64,000 nucleotides of DNA from CAVVIG01 sp050249955 (GCA_050249955.1 JBFWPN010000010.1:124001-188000), one strand, 5' to 3'; shown: positions 1-9,370, numbered from the stretch's first letter. The notes: generated from the letters alone by a model not told the origin. A program made the numbers and translations.

Positions 1-1197
1 TCGGGACAGTTCACCGTCGGCACGCAGGGGCTCGAGCGCCTGATGGACCTGTTCTTCAGTCGACGCATCGGCCTCTCCGACACGGGGCAGCCGATTGGCA
101 TCAAGGGTGGTGCCCGCCTCACCGGCAAGGTGAACGGCAACAACATCGCGGTCATGGACCTGCAGACCGAGGCGTTCAACGGCCGCCCTGCCGACAACTT
201 CCTCGTGGCGCGCTACAGCAAGGACGTGCGGCGCCGATCGAAGATCGGCGGCCTCTTCATCAACAAGGAGTCGATGAGCTCCGGACGCTTCAACCGCGTG
301 GCGGTGGCCGACGCGCTGTTCGCTCCGAACCGTTCGTTCTCCCTCCACACCATCGCGGCCAAGTCGATGACCCCTGGCGTGGACCGCGATGCGAACGCCT
401 ACCACGCACGCGCGCTGTTCCTCGACACGAAGTGGCAGACCTACGCTGAGTTCTCGCAGATCGAGCCGAACTTCAATGACGAGGTCGGCTTCATCCCGCG
501 CACCGGCATCCGCCAGACGAAGGTGCACCTCGAACGCAACCCGCGCCCGGGCGGCCTGATCCGCGTGATGGAGCCGATGATCAACGTCATCTACATCACC
601 GACATGAACAACCGGCTGCTGACGCGCCGCAACCACCAGATGGTTGGGACGCGCTTCCAGAACGGGGCGTACCTGAACATCTGGTGGAACCACTGGTTCG
701 ACCAGATCGACCAGCCCTTCAACGTCCAGACGGTCACGATCCCGCGCGGGACCTACAAGTACGACGAGTTCAGCTTCACGTTCAACTCGAACCCGGCGCG
801 CCGCATCTACGAGCAGTTCACCTTCTCGCCACAGACCTACTACGGCGGCACCCGCACCGACGTCTCCGGCACGCTCGGGCTCCGGATGAACGCACGTGCG
901 TCGGCCGAGTACTCGATTCAGCGCAACGACGTGGAAGGGCCCTGGGGGGCGTTCGTCGTGAACCTGAGCATCCTCCGCGTCGACCTCGCGCTGTCGCCGC
1001 GGCAGACGATCCGCACGCTGTCCCAGTACAACTCGCTGACGCGGCAGCTCTCGATGAGCGTCCGCTACAACTTCATCTACAAGCCGGGCAGCGACATCTT
1101 CGTGACCTACGACGAACTGCAGACCGACACGCTGGGCCGCCCCATCGGGCGCAACCGGCAGTTCGTGCTGAAGACGACGTACTTGCTGTCGCGGTAG
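1..1197 (+). CDS. DUF5916-type outer-membrane-associated protein, C-terminal part (5' truncated)
   Basis: The frame is open from base 1, so the gene begins left of the window and only the last 398 residues are seen. The segment FFSRRIGL near the start, followed by GGARLTGKV and long alternating hydrophobic/polar beta strands rich in aromatic residues, is characteristic of the DUF5916 family. In Bacteroidota and Acidobacteriota these are large secreted or outer-membrane proteins, usually with a CBM9-like carbohydrate-binding domain ahead of a beta-barrel-like C-terminus. The part seen here would be that barrel-like region, ending in a strand (FVLKTTYLLSR) typical of outer membrane proteins. 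Biochemical function of the family is not established. The missing N-terminus would show whether a signal peptide and CBM9 domain are present. Confidence 0.8.
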   Translation, partial: SGQFTVGTQGLERLMDLFFSRRIGLSDTGQPIGIKGGARLTGKVNGNNIAVMDLQTEAFNGRPADNFLVARYSKDVRRRSKIGGLFINKESMSSGRFNRVAVADALFAPNRSFSLHTIAAKSMTPGVDRDANAYHARALFLDTKWQTYAEFSQIEPNFNDEVGFIPRTGIRQTKVHLERNPRPGGLIRVMEPMINVIYITDMNNRLLTRRNHQMVGTRFQNGAYLNIWWNHWFDQIDQPFNVQTVTIPRGTYKYDEFSFTFNSNPARRIYEQFTFSPQTYYGGTRTDVSGTLGLRMNARASAEYSIQRNDVEGPWGAFVVNLSILRVDLALSPRQTIRTLSQYNSLTRQLSMSVRYNFIYKPGSDIFVTYDELQTDTLGRPIGRNRQFVLKTTYLLSR

Positions 1198-1221
1198 GGC
1201 GGGTACGCCGTGGGGCAGGCA

Positions 1222-1254
1222 GGGCTGGGGCGGTCCGACCGGCCCGACCAGCCC
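1222..1254. terminator. Hairpin between convergent genes, possible bidirectional terminator
   Basis: A 7-base inverted repeat (GGGCTGG 1222-1228, CCAGCCC 1248-1254) encloses a smaller CGGT/ACCG hairpin. It sits midway in the 79-base gap between the DUF5916 stop and the TraB stop. There is no T tract on either side, so Rho-independent activity is doubtful. Confidence 0.3.
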
Positions 1255-1276
1255 CACGCCCCGAGCTGTTGCCCGG

Positions 1277-2188
1277 TTACTGCTGCGTGACGGTGTAACC
1301 GCGGGCGGTCAGGAGCGCCAGCAGTCCGTCGCTGCCAACCAGGTGGGCGGCTCCGACCACCACGAAGGCCGGTTTCGGTCGGGCGAAGAGCGCCTCCAGC
1401 TTCGGCAGCCAGTTCGTGTTCCGGGCGACCAGCAGGCGCTGGTACATCTCGGGCTCGGCCTTCAGCTCCGCCAGCACGAGCCGTTCGATGGCGGGGGCAT
1501 CGCCAGCCTTCCACCCACGGGCAAGTGCCTCGAGCGAGTCACCCGCCTTGTCCATCTCCTGGAGGGTCTGCCGCAGCAGCCGGTCCTGCAGGGGCATCGG
1601 CAGCGCGTCGAACTGGCCAATCTGGAACTCCAGTGTCTCGAGCCCCTGCACCGCGATGCCCGCCTTCTGCGCCCGGTCGTAGAAGTGGCGGTCGAGGCCG
1701 AGTTCGCCATTGAAGCCGGACTTCTGCCACTCCATGCCCTGCAGTGTCAGCGCGAGCGCCCACGGCTTGAACAGCTGCAGCGGCTGCAGCGGCAGGCCGA
1801 GTTCGGCCGTCTTCGCCCGCACCGCCTCCATCGTGTCGGGGCTGACGACACTGTCGAGCGTCTGGCCGGCGGGCATCATGCCGCGCTGGAGCATCAGCAT
1901 CTGCGAGCCGGGCGCGAGCATCTCCTCGAGGTGCACTTCCTCCACCAGGAGGTCGGCCTGCGCGAATGCCTCGTCGAAGGCGGGCGCCAGGGGGTAGTAC
2001 TCGTTCGACAGCAGGTGCAGTGATCCGGCGAGGAACACCGTGCCGCCCTTCGGCCCGGTGATTCTCCACAGGAAGGACGCTGGCGCGGCCTGCGCGGCCA
2101 TCGCCGCCGAGCCGAGGACCAGTGCGACCAGGGCGAGGCAGGCGAGGCGCAGGCGGCCGGCGTGTCGAGCGGAGGGTGACGGCGCCAT
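1277..2188 (-). CDS. TraB/GumN family secreted protein
   Basis: A 303-residue protein with an N-terminal hydrophobic signal segment (about residues 12-35, ending AAQA). The family's first conserved motif GSLHLL lies at residues 55-60 and the C-terminal FVVVGAAHLVG motif near residue 280. These two GxxH-type motifs are the proposed metal-binding core of the TraB/PrgY/GumN fold, which resembles the Tiki metalloproteases. The role is therefore likely periplasmic and possibly proteolytic, but no substrate is known for the bacterial branch. The start lies 3 bases after the stop of the upstream M24 peptidase gene, so the two are almost certainly co-transcribed. Confidence 0.85.
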   Translation of the reverse strand: MAPSPSARHAGRLRLACLALVALVLGSAAMAAQAAPASFLWRITGPKGGTVFLAGSLHLLSNEYYPLAPAFDEAFAQADLLVEEVHLEEMLAPGSQMLMLQRGMMPAGQTLDSVVSPDTMEAVRAKTAELGLPLQPLQLFKPWALALTLQGMEWQKSGFNGELGLDRHFYDRAQKAGIAVQGLETLEFQIGQFDALPMPLQDRLLRQTLQEMDKAGDSLEALARGWKAGDAPAIERLVLAELKAEPEMYQRLLVARNTNWLPKLEALFARPKPAFVVVGAAHLVGSDGLLALLTARGYTVTQQ

Positions 2189-2191
2189 CGG

Positions 2192-3679
2192 CTACCGTCC
2201 TCCAGACGCGGCGGTACGCCTGGCTCTCATGAAGGCCTCGACCTCGCGGACCGTCTTGGGCACCGCACCCGAGAGGTTGCGCACGCCGTTCGCCTCCATG
2301 ACGAACGAGTCCTCGATGCGGACGCCGATGTCCGCGTACTTGGTGACCGCGGCCTGGATCTTCGAGATCAGCTCGAGGTTGGCCGGTGTCTTCGGCAGGT
2401 TGTCGAGCACGCTCTGCCGGATGTAGAGGCCGGGTTCGATGGTGAAGGTCATGCCGGGCGCGAGCAGGTCGTTGCGCCCGCCCACGTCGTGCACGTCGAT
2501 GCCGATGAAGTGGGACGTGCCATGCGTGAACCACATCGCATACTGCATCCCGGCAGCGTCGGTGATCAGGCCGAGCGCCAGCAGCCCTTCCTTGAGCACC
2601 TCGACCGTGCGCGCGTGGATGCTGGCGAGGGTCGCGCCGGGCCGGGACGCCTTGATGGCCTCCTCCTGCGCACGCAGCACCAGCTCGTAGATCTCACGCT
2701 GCTCTTTCGAGAAGGTGCCACTGACCGGGTAGGTGCGGGTGATGTCCGAGGCCTGGTAGCCGAAGTTCGCCGCCGCGTCGACCAGCAGCAGCTCGCCGGC
2801 CTGCATCTGCCGCTCGGCCTCGGGGTAGTGGAGGATGTTCGCGTTCGGGCCGCTGCCGACGATGGACGGGTAGGCCCAGGAGACGGCGCCGCGCGCGCGG
2901 TGCACCGCCTCGATGGCGGCCTTGACCTGGTACTCGTAGACGCCGGGGGCCGCCGCGCGCATCCCGGCCATCTGCCCTTCGCTCGAGATGTCGGTGGCCG
3001 TGGTCAGCATCTTCAGTTCGTACGGCGTCTTCACCATGCGCAGCGTCCTGAGCGCCGGCGTGATGTCGATCGGCGTGTAGCCGACGAAGCGATCGCGGAG
3101 CCCCTGCAGGAACACCTGCGGGCGCGTGGGCGGATCGCCAGGCTCGGCCGACTCCATGGCGAGGGCCACCTTGGCCCGGCCCCCTTCGAGCGCCGAGAAG
3201 AACGCCGCCATCTCCTTCTCGTCGAACGACGCCCCGTAGCCCTGGCGGCTGAAGACACCGCCGAGGAAGGCATCGAAGGCCGAGGACGACAGGACGGTGC
3301 CGATGCCGGTGCGTTCGCGCGCGGCCTCGCGGCCGAGGAGGAGGCCGGTCCAGTGCTCGCGTTCCGGGTTCCGGTCGCGGACGAACAGAATCTCCCGCCG
3401 CGACACGTTCCCGGGCATGAGCACGAGGATGGTGTCTTCCTGGGTGATGCCGGTCAGGTAGTAGAGGTTGCTGTCCTGGCGGTACTCGTAGTTCACGTCG
3501 TTCGAGTACACCCGTGCGGGCGCGCTCAACAGGATCACCATCGTGTCCGGCCCGACCCGTTCCATGACGCGCGCACGCCTGGCAGCGAGGTCGTCGCTGA
3601 ACTCACTGGCGCCCGCAGGCAGCGCGCCGGCCAGGGCCAACATCACGAACAGGACCGCGCGACGGGTGAGGCGTAACAT
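2192..3679 (-). CDS. Secreted Xaa-Pro aminopeptidase-like M24 metallopeptidase
   Basis: A 495-residue protein with a signal peptide (residues 1-24, cut after PAGAS), an AMP_N domain (about 30-165) and a C-terminal pita-bread M24 catalytic domain. The five dinuclear metal ligands can be placed: two Asp in LVDAAANFGYQASDITRTY (about 299 and 310), His in GTSHFIG (about 390), Glu in TIEPGLY (about 414) and Glu in RIEDSF (about 456). The family removes the N-terminal residue before proline. The signal peptide makes a periplasmic peptide-scavenging role likely. It is first gene of a two-gene unit with the TraB protein. The ATG is preceded by CGGAGC at ribosome-binding distance. Confidence 0.93.
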   Translation of the reverse strand: MLRLTRRAVLFVMLALAGALPAGASEFSDDLAARRARVMERVGPDTMVILLSAPARVYSNDVNYEYRQDSNLYYLTGITQEDTILVLMPGNVSRREILFVRDRNPEREHWTGLLLGREAARERTGIGTVLSSSAFDAFLGGVFSRQGYGASFDEKEMAAFFSALEGGRAKVALAMESAEPGDPPTRPQVFLQGLRDRFVGYTPIDITPALRTLRMVKTPYELKMLTTATDISSEGQMAGMRAAAPGVYEYQVKAAIEAVHRARGAVSWAYPSIVGSGPNANILHYPEAERQMQAGELLLVDAAANFGYQASDITRTYPVSGTFSKEQREIYELVLRAQEEAIKASRPGATLASIHARTVEVLKEGLLALGLITDAAGMQYAMWFTHGTSHFIGIDVHDVGGRNDLLAPGMTFTIEPGLYIRQSVLDNLPKTPANLELISKIQAAVTKYADIGVRIEDSFVMEANGVRNLSGAVPKTVREVEAFMRARRTAASGGR

Positions 3680-3741
3680 CAGCAGCTCCGAAACAGGGTG
3701 AACCGCGTGCCGGCAGGGAGGCGGGAGGCCCGCACGTTCGA

Positions 3742-3747
3742 ATTATA
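3742..3747 (-). promoter_or_regulatory. Putative -10 element (TATAAT) for the M24 peptidase unit
   Basis: The only A+T-rich patch in the 100-base divergent gap reads TATAAT on the minus strand (3747 to 3742), and overlapping TATACT (3744-3749) on the plus strand. It could serve the peptidase gene, the CDP-alcohol phosphotransferase gene, or both. No convincing -35 box was found for either direction. Confidence 0.4.
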
Positions 3748-3779
3748 CTGACCGGCGTGAGCCGGCTCCGCACCTGCAC

Positions 3780-4703
3780 ATGCTTTCCCCCGGGACGAAT
3801 GCCACGGCTGGCACCGGCGCACTCCCAGGCGCCGCCCGCCGGACCACGATGAGGACGGCTGAGCCCGTCGCCACAGGCCTCGCGTTCAAGGCGCGCGAGA
3901 TCGAGGAACTGGTCGACATCTACTTCTTCCGCCGCCTTGGCATTGTCTTCGCCCACGCGGCCCGCGCGCTGGGCCTGTCGCCGACGACCGTCACCTTCGG
4001 GGCGCTCTTCGCCGGGGCCATCGGCGGCGCGATGCTCGCGTGGCCCGGGTGGGCGCCGATCGGGGTGGTGTTCCTCTTCCTGCACGGGGTGCTGGACTCG
4101 TCCGACGGCCAGCTCGCCCGGATGACCGGCCGATCGACCGAGTTCGGCCGTGTCATGGACGGCGTCGCCGGCTACGTGACGCACGTCGCGATGTACCTCG
4201 GCATCCTGGCGTCGGCCTCGGCGAGGGGCTGGGGCTGGGAACTGGTGGGACTGGCCGCAGCGGCCGGCTTCTCGACGATCGTGCACGCCCAGATGTACGA
4301 CTACCACCGGACCACCTACGCCACGTTCGCGATCAAGGGCAGCATCCCGCCCGCGGTTGCCGGCACGCCGCATACCGGGCTGCTCGGCTTCTACGAGGGT
4401 ATGCAGCGGGCGCTGGCCGGGCTGCATCCGGTCGTCGAGCGACGCCTCGCCGGGCGCGCCCTCGCGGGGCAGGTGCGCGACGAAGACCGCCAGCTCTATC
4501 GCACCTGCTTCTACCGGCCCGTCCGTGGATGGAACCTGATGGGCGACAACCTGCGTCGCCTGTCCATTGCGCTGGCCGTATGGGCCGGGCGCCCGGAGTG
4601 GTTCGTCTTCGCCGAGCTGATCCCGGTGAACCTGGCGTGTGGAGCGCTCTGGCTGCTCCAGCAGCGGGCCGACCGGCGCTTCCTGGCGGCCACCGCACGA
4701 TGA
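3780..4703 (+). CDS. CDP-alcohol phosphatidyltransferase family membrane protein (variant active site)
   Basis: A 307-residue polytopic membrane protein; an in-frame ATG at 3849 is an equally possible start. It carries the CDP-alcohol phosphotransferase signature D-x2-D-G-x2-A-R-x8-G-x3-D, with D106, D109 and D127. The fourth aspartate expected at residue 131, the proposed catalytic base, is glycine (codon GGC 4170-4172). The family transfers a phospho-alcohol from a CDP-linked donor to a lipid or soluble alcohol. Its stop overlaps the start of the N-acyltransferase gene by four bases (ATGA). It is therefore the first gene of a unit that appears to make ceramide, and it could install a phospho-headgroup. 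The missing aspartate leaves its chemistry uncertain. Confidence 0.85.
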   Translation: MLSPGTNATAGTGALPGAARRTTMRTAEPVATGLAFKAREIEELVDIYFFRRLGIVFAHAARALGLSPTTVTFGALFAGAIGGAMLAWPGWAPIGVVFLFLHGVLDSSDGQLARMTGRSTEFGRVMDGVAGYVTHVAMYLGILASASARGWGWELVGLAAAAGFSTIVHAQMYDYHRTTYATFAIKGSIPPAVAGTPHTGLLGFYEGMQRALAGLHPVVERRLAGRALAGQVRDEDRQLYRTCFYRPVRGWNLMGDNLRRLSIALAVWAGRPEWFVFAELIPVNLACGALWLLQQRADRRFLAATAR

Positions 4704-5821
4704 GCGGCCGGCTCCAGATCGTGCCGGTCGATTCCGCAGCGCGCCACCGTGCGTTCATCGACCTGCCGTACCGGATGTACGCCGCCGATCCCTGTTTCGT
4801 CCCGCCGCTCCGTCGCGACGAAGACCGCCGGTTCGACCCCGCACACAACGCGTTCCTCGAGCACGCCGAGATGACGCGGTGGCTCGCGCTGGACCAGGGG
4901 CAGGTGGCTGGGCGCATTGCCGCGATCGACGATCGGCTGCACAACGAGGTGCACCGCGAGGCGGTCACGTGGTTCGGCTTCTTCGAGGCCGTGTCGCCCG
5001 CCGTGGCTGCGGCCCTGCTGGGTGCGGTCGAGCGCCACGCCGCAGGGCGGGGCAGTGCCGGCGTGCGCGGTCCGGTGAGTCCCTCGCTGCACGAGGCCGC
5101 CGGTGTCCTCATCGAGGGTTTTGACGATCCCCCGTACGCGCTGATGGCACACAACCCACGTGCCTACGCCGGGTACGTCGAGGGTGCCGGCTACGCCAGG
5201 GTGAAGGACCTCTATGCGTGGGACATCGACCTGCGCGCGCCGCTGCCCGATCGGATCAGCAGGATTGCCGGACGCGTGCGCGACCGGTACGGCATCAGGG
5301 TCAGGCCCGTCAGCCTGCGGCGGTTCGACGAGGAACTGGAGATCCTCAAGGTGGTCTACCGTGCCGCGTGGGCGGACAACTGGGGGTTCGTGCCCCCGAC
5401 CGACGCCGAGATCCGGCAACTCGCCGTCGAGTTGAAGCCGGTGGCCGATCCCGAACTGGTGCTCTTTGCCGAGATGGAAGGGGAGCCGGTGGGCTGTGCG
5501 GTGTCGATTCCAGACGTGAACCAGCTGCTCAGGAAGATGAACGGCAGGCTGTTCCCGTTCGGTCTGCTGCACTTTGCGCGGCGGCGCCGCATCATCACGC
5601 GAGGCCGTATGCTGCTGCTCGGCGTGCTGCCGAAGGTGCGGCGGCTCGGGCTCTATCCGCTCCTCATCGCGGAGTCGCTCGAGCGGGGCGCCCGGCGGGG
5701 CTACGTGCGGGCGGAAGTGGGCTGGACGCTCGAGGACAACACACTGATCAATGCCGGGATCGAGGCCGCAGGCGGCCGGCGGTCCCGGGTGTACCGCCTC
5801 TATGAGAAGCCGCTCGGTTAG
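4700..5821 (+). CDS. GNAT-like N-acyltransferase, candidate bacterial ceramide synthase
   Basis: 373 residues, started at the ATG that overlaps the upstream TGA. The N-terminal block FIDLPYRMYAADPCFVPPLR, then RIAAIDDRLHN and WFGFFE, matches a GNAT-superfamily group often misannotated as dATP pyrophosphohydrolase. To my knowledge this is the group to which the bacterial ceramide synthase (bCerS) of Caulobacter belongs, N-acylating sphinganine. The C-terminal half holds the GNAT core: the cofactor-binding loop LGVLPKVRRLGLYPLLI and then GWTLEDN. The surrounding genes (oxoamine synthase, ACP, acyl-AMP ligase, epimerase-type reductase) are the same classes found around Caulobacter sphingolipid genes, which strengthens the call. 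The substrate remains an inference. Confidence 0.7.
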   Translation: MSGRLQIVPVDSAARHRAFIDLPYRMYAADPCFVPPLRRDEDRRFDPAHNAFLEHAEMTRWLALDQGQVAGRIAAIDDRLHNEVHREAVTWFGFFEAVSPAVAAALLGAVERHAAGRGSAGVRGPVSPSLHEAAGVLIEGFDDPPYALMAHNPRAYAGYVEGAGYARVKDLYAWDIDLRAPLPDRISRIAGRVRDRYGIRVRPVSLRRFDEELEILKVVYRAAWADNWGFVPPTDAEIRQLAVELKPVADPELVLFAEMEGEPVGCAVSIPDVNQLLRKMNGRLFPFGLLHFARRRRIITRGRMLLLGVLPKVRRLGLYPLLIAESLERGARRGYVRAEVGWTLEDNTLINAGIEAAGGRRSRVYRLYEKPLG

Positions 5822-6767
5822 CATCACCGGCGCGACCGGGTTCGTGGGGCGGCACCTGGCCGACGCGTTCGCGCGCGAAGGGTGGACGGTTCGGGCCGTG
5901 GTACGCCCCGGCAATCGCAGGCCCGTGCCGGAGGCGGCCACGGTGGTCGAGGCAGACCTCTCGGAGGCGTCGCTCGCGGACGCCTGCGCGGGGGTGGATG
6001 TGGTGGTGCACGCCGCCGCGCTGATCCGGGCGCGCGACGAGGCCGCGTTCCGCGCGGTGAACGTCGAGGGGACGCGGGTCGCGGCCGTGGCGGCCCGGCG
6101 TACCGGGGCCCGATTCATCCTGATCTCGAGCCAGGCCGCCGGCGGGCAGGGCACGCCGGACCGACCGCGGCGCGAGCAGGATCCCCCGGCGCCCGTCAAT
6201 GCGTATGGGCGGAGCAAGCTGGCGTCGGAGGTTGTGCTGCGTGCCACCGGGGGGCTCGCCTGGACGATCGTGCGGCCCTGCGCCGTCTACGGCCCGCGCG
6301 ATCGCGGGTTCCTGCCGCTCTTCCGCATGGGACGCCGCGGCTTCTTCCTCGTGCCCTCGAACCCGGCCACCGCGTTCACGCTGATTCACGTCGACGACCT
6401 GGTGCGGGCCGTGCTCCTGGCCGCGTCCGAGCCACGGGCGCTGGGGGAAACCCTGTTCATCGGTCATGCCGTGCCTCGCAGTGGCGACGATCTCCTCAGG
6501 GCGATCGCAGCTGCCGAGGGGCGTGCGTTCAGGCCGGTCCGAGTGCCGGCACCGCTCTTCACGGCAGCGGCCCGCCTGGGCGACCTGGCGTGGAAGGCCG
6601 GGGTGAAGCCGCTGATCGACTCAGGCCGGCTCGTGGAACTGCGGGCGGCAGGCTTCGTGTGTGCGGTGGACCGGGCACGCGAGGTGCTCGGGTTCTCTGC
6701 CGCCACCGACCTCGAAACCGGCGTGGCCGCCACGGCGCGCTGGTACCGCGAGCAGGGCTGGATCTAG
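5802..6767 (+). CDS. NAD(P)-dependent epimerase/dehydratase, candidate 3-ketosphinganine reductase (CerR-like)
   Basis: 321 residues from ATG 5802, which overlaps the N-acyltransferase gene by 20 bases. The Rossmann dinucleotide motif GATGFVG is at residues 10-16 and the catalytic pair YxxxK is Y135/K139 in NAYGRSK. This is an extended short-chain dehydrogenase of the NAD-dependent epimerase family. In Caulobacter a member of this family (CerR) reduces the keto group in ceramide synthesis. Position directly behind the candidate ceramide synthase and opposite the oxoamine synthase operon supports that role here. An alternative is a sugar-nucleotide or sterol-type 3-beta-hydroxy dehydrogenase. 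The longer upstream in-frame extension to 5751 is rejected because the shorter form begins directly at the Rossmann fold. Confidence 0.78.
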   Translation: MRSRSVSITGATGFVGRHLADAFAREGWTVRAVVRPGNRRPVPEAATVVEADLSEASLADACAGVDVVVHAAALIRARDEAAFRAVNVEGTRVAAVAARRTGARFILISSQAAGGQGTPDRPRREQDPPAPVNAYGRSKLASEVVLRATGGLAWTIVRPCAVYGPRDRGFLPLFRMGRRGFFLVPSNPATAFTLIHVDDLVRAVLLAASEPRALGETLFIGHAVPRSGDDLLRAIAAAEGRAFRPVRVPAPLFTAAARLGDLAWKAGVKPLIDSGRLVELRAAGFVCAVDRAREVLGFSAATDLETGVAATARWYREQGWI

Positions 6768-6783
6768 GTCGCGACGTCCGGCG

Positions 6784-8181
6784 TCAGACGCCCACCACGG
6801 GACGGGCGGGTGCCTCGCGTGGCAGCGCCAGCGGGTAGGTGTCGGCCAGCGGCGACTTCCGGAAGGCGCCGGTCTTCAGGCAGTAGTTCGTCCAGACCCG
6901 GTTCCAGAGATACGCATGCCACGCGGCCTCGGGCGAGACCGTGTCGTGCGTGCGCCAGTAGCGCTCCACCACCTGCTCGGGCCGGAAGAACTGGAGCACC
7001 TCGATGTACCTGCGCATCAGGCCCGCGCCGCTGATGTGGGGCATGGTCGTCACGGGGAACGACAGCGTGTACTTCTCCCAGTCCTGCGGGTAGTCCTTGA
7101 ACAGGATGCGTCCCGCCGCGTCGTACGCGGCGTAGTCGCGTGTGCCTGGCAGCGGCGTGAGGATTGTCGGGTTCAGCGCGTCGAGCGCCGTCTCCTCGGC
7201 AAAGGCCAGGATGTCCGACGCAATCGTCTGCATGTCCTGCGTGTCGATGCCCAGGATGAACGAACCGACCACGCCGATGCCGTGCCGGCGGATGCGGGCG
7301 ACGTTCTCGCGGTAGTAGTCCACTCCGCGACGGCGCGACATGCCGTCCTTGCGGATCAGCGTGAGCGACTTCGTGTCGGTGCTCTCGAGCCCGATGAAGA
7401 CCCCCGCACATCCCGCCGCCCTCGCCAGCGCCGGCAGCTCGTCATCGTCGCCGAAGTTGATCGTGACCTGCGTGATCCACTGCTTGCCGAGCCGCGCGTC
7501 GGCCATCGCGCGGAAGAGATCCACGCACCGCTGACGGGCCTTGCGCGAGAACCCGTTCAGGTCGTCGTCCACGAAGATGATGTCGCGCTGCGGGATGCGC
7601 GCCACCTCCTCGACCACCTCGTCGACCGTGCGCATGCGGAAGATGCGCCCGTTGAACGCCGTGACGGAGCAGAAGGAGCAGTCCATCGGGCAGCCCCGGG
7701 AGGTCTGGGCCGACACGTACTCGTAGCGGTACTTGTCGAAGATGGAGCGGTCCGGCTGCAGGATCGACTCGCCGCTGGTGCCGCCGCGATAGACCGGCTG
7801 CAGGCGGCCGGCCTCGACGTCGGCCAGGACGGACGGCCAGAGGGCTTCGCATTCGCCGACGAAGACCGCGTCGGCGTGCGTGGCCGCTTCGTCGGTGACG
7901 AGCGAGGCATGGATGCCGCCCATCACCACCGGGATGCCGCGGCTGCGGAACTGCGCGGCGATGGCGTAGGCCCTGGGCGCCTGCGGCGTGAACGCGGTCA
8001 GGCCGACCAGGTCGGCGTCCACCGTGGCGTAGTCGCGCGGCCCCTCCACCTGCTCGTCGATGAACTCGATGGTCCAGTGACCGGGCGTGGCGGCGGCCAC
8101 GTACGCGAGAGCCAGCGGCTGCCAGAGGTAGTCGCCGTACAGCGAGACGGGATTGCGGGGATTGACGAGCAGCAGTTTCAT
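6784..8181 (-). CDS. B12-binding-domain radical SAM protein
   Basis: 465 residues. The N-terminal 140 residues form a cobalamin-binding-like Rossmann domain (starts MKLLLVNPRN, VGLTAF and VMGGIHASL strands), without an obvious DxHxxG cobalt-ligand motif. The radical SAM cluster motif CxxxCxxC is in RGCPMDCSFC at about residues 161-168, followed by the FVDDD and GLES segments of the TIM barrel. Such class B-like enzymes methylate, cyclise or couple unactivated carbons, often in lipids and natural products. The ATG overlaps the oxoamine synthase stop by four bases, making it the last gene of a coupled ACP-ligase-synthase operon. A lipid or sphingoid substrate is therefore plausible but not shown. 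It converges on the epimerase gene with 16 bases between stops. Confidence 0.88.
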   Translation of the reverse strand: MKLLLVNPRNPVSLYGDYLWQPLALAYVAAATPGHWTIEFIDEQVEGPRDYATVDADLVGLTAFTPQAPRAYAIAAQFRSRGIPVVMGGIHASLVTDEAATHADAVFVGECEALWPSVLADVEAGRLQPVYRGGTSGESILQPDRSIFDKYRYEYVSAQTSRGCPMDCSFCSVTAFNGRIFRMRTVDEVVEEVARIPQRDIIFVDDDLNGFSRKARQRCVDLFRAMADARLGKQWITQVTINFGDDDELPALARAAGCAGVFIGLESTDTKSLTLIRKDGMSRRRGVDYYRENVARIRRHGIGVVGSFILGIDTQDMQTIASDILAFAEETALDALNPTILTPLPGTRDYAAYDAAGRILFKDYPQDWEKYTLSFPVTTMPHISGAGLMRRYIEVLQFFRPEQVVERYWRTHDTVSPEAAWHAYLWNRVWTNYCLKTGAFRKSPLADTYPLALPREAPARPVVGV

Positions 8182-9370
8182 GCGGCGGCGTCGATCACCT
8201 GAAGGGCACGGCCAACCTGCCCGAAGATCTGGAGCGCCTCCTCGAGCTGCGCAGGTGTGTGCGCGGCGGAGTAGCTGGTGCGCAGCAGGCAGGCCTCCGG
8301 CCGGCAGGCGGGTGGCAGCACGATGTTGGCGTAGAGCCCTGCGTCGAGCAGGGCGGCCCACATGGCCACGGCCTGCTCGGCGGTGCCGATCTCGATCGGC
8401 ACGATGGGCGACTCGGTGCGGCCGATACGGAAACCGAGGCGGGTGAGCCCGGCGCGCACCTGCCGCACGTTCGCCCAGAGCCGGTCGTGAAGCGTGCGGT
8501 CGTCCCGCAGGATCCGCAGTGCGACCTCCACGCCGGCAATGTTGGCGGGCGACCCCGAGGCGGTGAAGACATATGGTCGCGACGCGAAGTGCAGCAGCCT
8601 GAGCGCGTCGTGGTGCGAGACGGCGTAGCCGCCGATACCCGCGAGCGCCTTCGAGAAGGTGCCGACCACAACGTCCACCTGGTCCAGCACCCCCTGCTCC
8701 TCGGCGCAGCCGAGGCCGCGCCGTCCGTAGGCACCGAAGGAATGCGCCTCGTCCACCATCAGGAAAGCGCCCGCCTCGCGGCACGCGGCGGCGATCTCAC
8801 GGAGGGCACCAACGTCGCCACTGATCGAGTACAACCCCTCGGCCACGACGAGGCAGGTGGACGGATCCGGGAGGCGCGAGAGCTTGCGCGCCAGGTCGGT
8901 GGCGGAGTTGTGGCGGAAGACGAACAGCTGCGCCCCACTCAGGCGGGCACCGTCGTAGATGCTCGCGTGGCTTTCCAGGTCGACGAGCACGGTGTCGCTG
9001 GATCCGCAGAGGCCGGAGATGACGCCGAGGTTCGCCTGGTAGCCCGTGCTGAAGACCATCGCGTGCGGCTTGCCGTAGGCGTCTGCGAAGGCCTGCTCCA
9101 GGCGTCGGTGCGCGGCGTAGCTGCCATTGGCCGCGCGCGACCCGGTGGTGCCGGCACCCTCGGCGGCCACCGCGCGCTGCGAGGCCGCAATCACCTCGGG
9201 ATGGAAGCTCAGGCCGAAATAGTTGTTGGATCCGCACATCAACGTGCGGCGGCCGCCGATGACCACCTCGGTCGGACTGAGGATATGGTCGATGACCGTG
9301 TCGAAGGGCACCGGACCGGTGGCGAACTGGTCCAGGCGCTCGGCGATCGGGCGCAGCTTGTCGAACAGGC

